From: JAAFIP01 sp031367325
GTDB taxonomy: Bacteria > Pseudomonadota > Gammaproteobacteria > Burkholderiales > Burkholderiaceae_C
Direction of reading: 5' to 3'
Assembly (NCBI GenBank): GCA_031367325.1
Contig: JANLPQ010000022.1
Coordinates: 1-64,000 of the forward strand
DNA: 64,000 bases
Each line of letters opens with the position of its first letter. Within the stretch, counting starts at the first letter, position 1. Shown one piece after another: positions 60,896 to 64,000 of the stretch. Under the pieces are notes generated by a model. The model had not been told where the DNA came from. It was given only the letters and a program-made list of their open reading frames with translations, and made no database searches. A program made the position numbers and the translations under genes.

Positions 60896-62215
60896 ATGAG
60901 GTGGGGGCAGATGTACCGGTTACGCGTTTGGGTAATTTATTTACCCGCATGTTTGGTGTCATTGGCCCTATTTTTTTGGCTAGGGTGGATAGCTTTCCCA
61001 TCCCCTCCCAGCACCGTAACTATCACCTCGGGTGCCAAAGAAGGCATGTATTACTTACATGCGCAGCGTTACGCTGCCGCGCTTAGGAACTACGGTTTAG
61101 AAGTCAACATATTAGAGTCAGCAGGCTCAGCACAAAACATCGAACGCTTGCGTGACGCTATTGGTACAGCACAAATCGGTTTTGTGCAGGGTGGCTTTGG
61201 CCAGCTAGACCGAGCGGAGCCGTCAGAAGGACGCACCAATATCCAAACCATTGCTAATGTGGATGTAGAGCCGGTGTGGATTTTTTCTCGAAATAAAAAT
61301 ATAGACTCATTGCTGCAATTGCAGGGCACGCGCGTGTCCATCGGCCAAGAAGGCAGTGGCAGCAGACTGGTCGCTATTAAACTGCTTGAGCAAGTACGCC
61401 TAGAGCCTAAAGACCTGATCGTGTCGGAAACCACAGGCATCAGCGCGGTCAAGGCCTTAACTGAAGGCACGATTGATGCGGCTATCTTTGTCGCCTCTCC
61501 CAGTGCGCCTATCGTGGCGGCCATGCTGGCTGCACCGGGTGTTGGTTTAGTTACCCTCAAGCGCAGCTCGGCATTGATAGAACGTATACCTTACCTTGAA
61601 CCACGACTGGTAGCCCAAGGCATGCTTACCGCCACAGGCCGCCAACCAGAGCAAGACGCCGTCATGCTGACCACTATTGCCAGCTTGGTAGTTAGTGAAA
61701 ATTTGCACCCCGCCATCAAACGTGTCACCGCTGCCACCGCAAAACTTGTGCACCGCGAGGCTGGCTTATTTCACAAAGCTGGAGATTTCCCAAACCTGCG
61801 TCGCGTTGATTTTTCTAGCTCGCCGGACGCGCGCACTACGCTATTGCATGGTTTGTCGTGGGTAGAAGAAAATTTAACCGTGGCGCAAGCGCAATGGGTA
61901 TGGCGCTTGTTACTGATTGGTTTACCTCTGGCGTTATTGTGGTGTGCGTTGTGCCTTGCATTGCCCGCCTTCATGCACTGGACGATTGAAAGCTATGTCA
62001 ATCGATGGTATGGAGAACTGAAGTTTATTGAACACGACCTGGAAACCACCAAGCTGTCAGACCTAGATTACGCCAAACACAACATTCAATTGCGAGCCAT
62101 TGGCACTGCACTGAGTAACTTTGATGCTCCGCCAGAATTTATGAAACGCCTTTTCATGCTGCAGCAGCACACAGATTTCGTACGCAACAAGCTACTCACC
62201 ATGCGCGGCAGATAA
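60896..62215 (+). CDS. TAXI-type TRAP solute-binding protein, membrane anchored (paralogue 1)
   Basis: 439 residues. An uncleaved-looking N-terminal helix (VWVIYLPACLVSLALFFWLGWIAF) is followed by the NMT1/TAXI binding domain (SGAKEGMYYLHAQRYAAALRNYGLEVNILESAGSAQNIERLRD, DVEPVWIFSRN, ISIGQEGSGSR-like VSIGQEGSGSRLVA). A second helix at ~345-372 precedes a cytoplasmic C-terminal coiled region (LKFIEHDLETTKLSDLDYAKHNIQ). Normal TAXI proteins are free periplasmic receptors for a TRAP permease; no permease gene is in the window. It begins a tandem array of three. Confidence 0.88.
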   Translation: MRWGQMYRLRVWVIYLPACLVSLALFFWLGWIAFPSPPSTVTITSGAKEGMYYLHAQRYAAALRNYGLEVNILESAGSAQNIERLRDAIGTAQIGFVQGGFGQLDRAEPSEGRTNIQTIANVDVEPVWIFSRNKNIDSLLQLQGTRVSIGQEGSGSRLVAIKLLEQVRLEPKDLIVSETTGISAVKALTEGTIDAAIFVASPSAPIVAAMLAAPGVGLVTLKRSSALIERIPYLEPRLVAQGMLTATGRQPEQDAVMLTTIASLVVSENLHPAIKRVTAATAKLVHREAGLFHKAGDFPNLRRVDFSSSPDARTTLLHGLSWVEENLTVAQAQWVWRLLLIGLPLALLWCALCLALPAFMHWTIESYVNRWYGELKFIEHDLETTKLSDLDYAKHNIQLRAIGTALSNFDAPPEFMKRLFMLQQHTDFVRNKLLTMRGR

Positions 62216-62223
62216 ACCAGACT

Positions 62224-63525
62224 ATGAAGTTTACGCTTTTGTTTAGAAAACGCTGGCTATGGCTGTACCTGCCGGTAATATTGATCAGTGCGCTATGCCT
62301 TTGGCTATCTGCCAACGTATGGCTACCTTTACCGCCGCAATCCTTGGTCATTGCAGGTGGTTTACCCACAGGCAGCTACAGCACCATGGCTCGCAGATAC
62401 CGCGATTTATTGGAGGTTCGTGGCATCAGGGCTGACACGGTGACCACAGAAGGGGCGGAAGAACCACTGGACCGATTGCTATCGCAACGCAACGTTGACG
62501 CAAGCTTTGCCCAAGGCCTGCTAGCCAAGCCCGAGATGACCAGCGTGATGGCCTTGACTGTAGTGGAGAGAAGCCCCGTCTGGATTTTCACGCGCAACCC
62601 TAACATCACGCAACTAACGCAGCTTAAAGGCTTGCGCATTGCTACCACCAACACCAGCAAATCTAATACAGAAATAACCTCGTTGCTGTTGCAACATGCG
62701 CAGCTTAATGCGTCGGACATCACACTCAGCAGTTTCAAGTCAAATGCTCTGGCAGCTACGCATTTGATGGATGGCAAAGTTGATGTGCTGGTGATGTTAG
62801 GCAGCGGCCAATCCGACACAGTACGCTTGCTGACACGCGACCCGTCTATCAGTTTCTTAAGCATAGATCGTGTGGCCTCGTTCGTGGCGCGTGAGCCGCG
62901 GCTAAAACCATTTGTACTACCACAAGGCGCTATCGAGCTACGGGGCGATGTGCCACCACGCGATCTCACCATGGTGGCCGCGCATTTGCATTTACTGGTT
63001 CAAAATAATATGCATCCTGCATTGCAACGTACATTGTTAGATGTAGCACGCGAAATTCACGAAATGCCCAGCTTTCTGCAGCGCCAGGGTGAATATCCCA
63101 GCAGCCGCGAAGTGGACTTTGCCTTATCCCCCATTGCACAGCAGCTATCTGATGGCAACAGGCCGTGGATAGAACAATTGTTGCCTTATTGGTGGGCGCA
63201 ATTAGCTGAGCTACTCATCTACGCAATACTGCCGATTTTGCTGATAACTGCGCTGGTATTGATGTGGATACCCAACCTGTTCAATTGGAAAATTAACGCT
63301 GTTTTACAAAATTTTTATGGCGAATTGAAATTTTTAGAAACCGATATAGAACCAACGGCCAGCTCGCGGCCGATTGAAATTAAAAATTTGCTGCAGCGGC
63401 TAGATGATATCGAGGCCAAAGTCACCGCGTTAGACTTGCCCAATAGCCATGCCAACCGCTGGTACACCCTGCGTGAACATCTGGCACGTGCGCGCGGCAG
63501 GCTGCTCAGTATGCGTGCGCGCTGA
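62224..63525 (+). CDS. TAXI-type TRAP solute-binding protein, membrane anchored (paralogue 2)
   Basis: 433 residues, same layout as paralogue 1: N-terminal helix (WLWLYLPVILISALCLWLSANVWL), TAXI domain (GLPTGSYSTMARRYRDLLEVRGIRADTVTTEGAEEPLDRLLSQRNVDASFAQG, VERSPVWIFTRN), second helix (LLIYAILPILLITALVLMWIPNLF) and cytoplasmic tail (FYGELKFLETDIEP). It lies 8 bases after paralogue 1. Sequence identity between the two is moderate, so this is an old duplication. Confidence 0.86.
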   Translation: MKFTLLFRKRWLWLYLPVILISALCLWLSANVWLPLPPQSLVIAGGLPTGSYSTMARRYRDLLEVRGIRADTVTTEGAEEPLDRLLSQRNVDASFAQGLLAKPEMTSVMALTVVERSPVWIFTRNPNITQLTQLKGLRIATTNTSKSNTEITSLLLQHAQLNASDITLSSFKSNALAATHLMDGKVDVLVMLGSGQSDTVRLLTRDPSISFLSIDRVASFVAREPRLKPFVLPQGAIELRGDVPPRDLTMVAAHLHLLVQNNMHPALQRTLLDVAREIHEMPSFLQRQGEYPSSREVDFALSPIAQQLSDGNRPWIEQLLPYWWAQLAELLIYAILPILLITALVLMWIPNLFNWKINAVLQNFYGELKFLETDIEPTASSRPIEIKNLLQRLDDIEAKVTALDLPNSHANRWYTLREHLARARGRLLSMRAR

Positions 63526-63606
63526 ACGTGTTGACCTGTATTTTTCAAAACCACGTGTTGCCAAAAAATCTGCACAACCACCTTAGTGCGGGTTAGACTG
63601 CGCACC

Positions 63607-64000
63607 ATGGTAATCCCTGCACTCACCCGCAAACAAGTTTTGTACGTTATCAGTGCGGCCATTGTGCTGATAGGTTTATTTATTTGGCTGCTCACCCGCT
63701 ATATCAGCCCCGCACCGCCTAAACAAATTGATATGACCACGGGTGCTATTGACGGTGCATCGCACCAGTTTGCGCTGAAGTACCAAACCTATCTTCAAGC
63801 TAACGGTGTCACACTAGAGCTCAAACCCTCCACAGGTTCGGTGCAGAATCTCGATCGCCTGAACGCTGGTATGCCAGTGGGTTTTATCCAAGGTGGCTTG
63901 GGACTTTTGTCGATTGATCCGCAAAAAACCGACCAAGATACGCCCCTGCGTTCTCTGGGTGTAGTGGGCTACGAACCCATCTGGTTGTTCACCAGCTCGT
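63607..64000 (+). CDS. TAXI-type TRAP solute-binding protein, membrane anchored (paralogue 3, cut by window end)
   Basis: The open frame from the ATG at 63607 runs to the window edge (131 residues visible). An N-terminal helix (VLYVISAAIVLIGLFIWLLTRYI) is followed by TTGAIDGASHQFALKYQTYLQANGVTLELKPSTGSVQNLDRLNAGMPVGFIQGGLG and EPIWLFTSS, which aligns with paralogues 1 and 2. It is the third tandem copy, 81 bases after paralogue 2. Confidence 0.86.
   Translation, partial: MVIPALTRKQVLYVISAAIVLIGLFIWLLTRYISPAPPKQIDMTTGAIDGASHQFALKYQTYLQANGVTLELKPSTGSVQNLDRLNAGMPVGFIQGGLGLLSIDPQKTDQDTPLRSLGVVGYEPIWLFTSS

Noticed and set aside
61383..61410. Possible further copy of the palindromic element (AAACTGCTTGAGCAAGTACG)
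   Set aside because: Only the core resembles the element, and the encoded residues fit an ordinary TAXI protein.

Overview
The window looks like a chromosomal segment of a betaproteobacterium, most likely a Burkholderiales/Comamonadaceae (Rhodoferax-like) organism. The reasons are the order of the AddAB-type helicase/nuclease pair, trxA and rho, the nirB-nirD-nasA-ybiB-cobA nitrate block, a betaproteobacterial-type small SRP RNA, and moderate GC content. There are no tRNA or rRNA genes, no CRISPR array and no recognisable transposase, but the segment is rich in short dispersed repeats.

Layout. 1-13.2 kb is nitrate assimilation: the end of a NarK-type transporter, a PP2C-phosphatase/Ser-Thr-kinase fusion, NirB, NirD, NasA, a YbiB-like protein and CobA, which makes the siroheme precursor needed by NirB. 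A PLP enzyme and an S4-domain pseudouridine synthase homologue are interspersed. 13.5-20.4 kb has a proline-rich secreted protein and a complete OppABCDF-type peptide importer. 20.4-23.1 kb has a TIGR03643-type protein, a membrane di-iron hydroxylase and a BaiN-type flavoprotein. 23.2-29.9 kb is a single-direction block: an exported protein with five ~39-residue Q/N-rich repeats, a small exported protein, a CsgG-like lipoprotein with peptidoglycan-binding and DUF4384-like parts, a SEL1-repeat protein, and then a NarL-type response regulator and its sensor kinase. I read this as a candidate functional-amyloid secretion system with its own two-component regulator.

30.6-33 kb has rpsU with a clear terminator, a copper-handling trio (DUF2946-like, YcnI-like, PCuAC) and a YqeY protein. 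33-41.3 kb has a PhyH-type dioxygenase, PmbA, a CPBP-like membrane protein, the SRP RNA, an alkaline phosphatase and a cupin-TetR-SDR regulon with two matching operators; the SDR gene is frameshifted at a T7 run. 41.3-49.6 kb has a flavoprotein, AddA- and AddB-like proteins and thioredoxin. 50.3-58.9 kb has a degenerate signalling protein, rho, a sugar dehydrogenase, two RNA-modifying enzymes, a thioesterase, a DMT permease and an SDR. 59-64 kb has ETF-ubiquinone oxidoreductase and three tandem membrane-anchored TAXI-type binding proteins, the last cut by the window edge.

The strongest structural signal outside genes is a ~60-75 bp dispersed element with core TACTGCTCAAGCAGCTAT. I find about 16 copies. 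Some are intergenic, and many lie inside open reading frames without breaking them, including four in addA/addB and two that overlap the signal peptides of the copper genes. Other repeats are a REP-like inverted repeat inside nasA, a MITE-like inverted repeat between nirB and nirD, a ~240 bp repeat with three copies, and several large hairpins.
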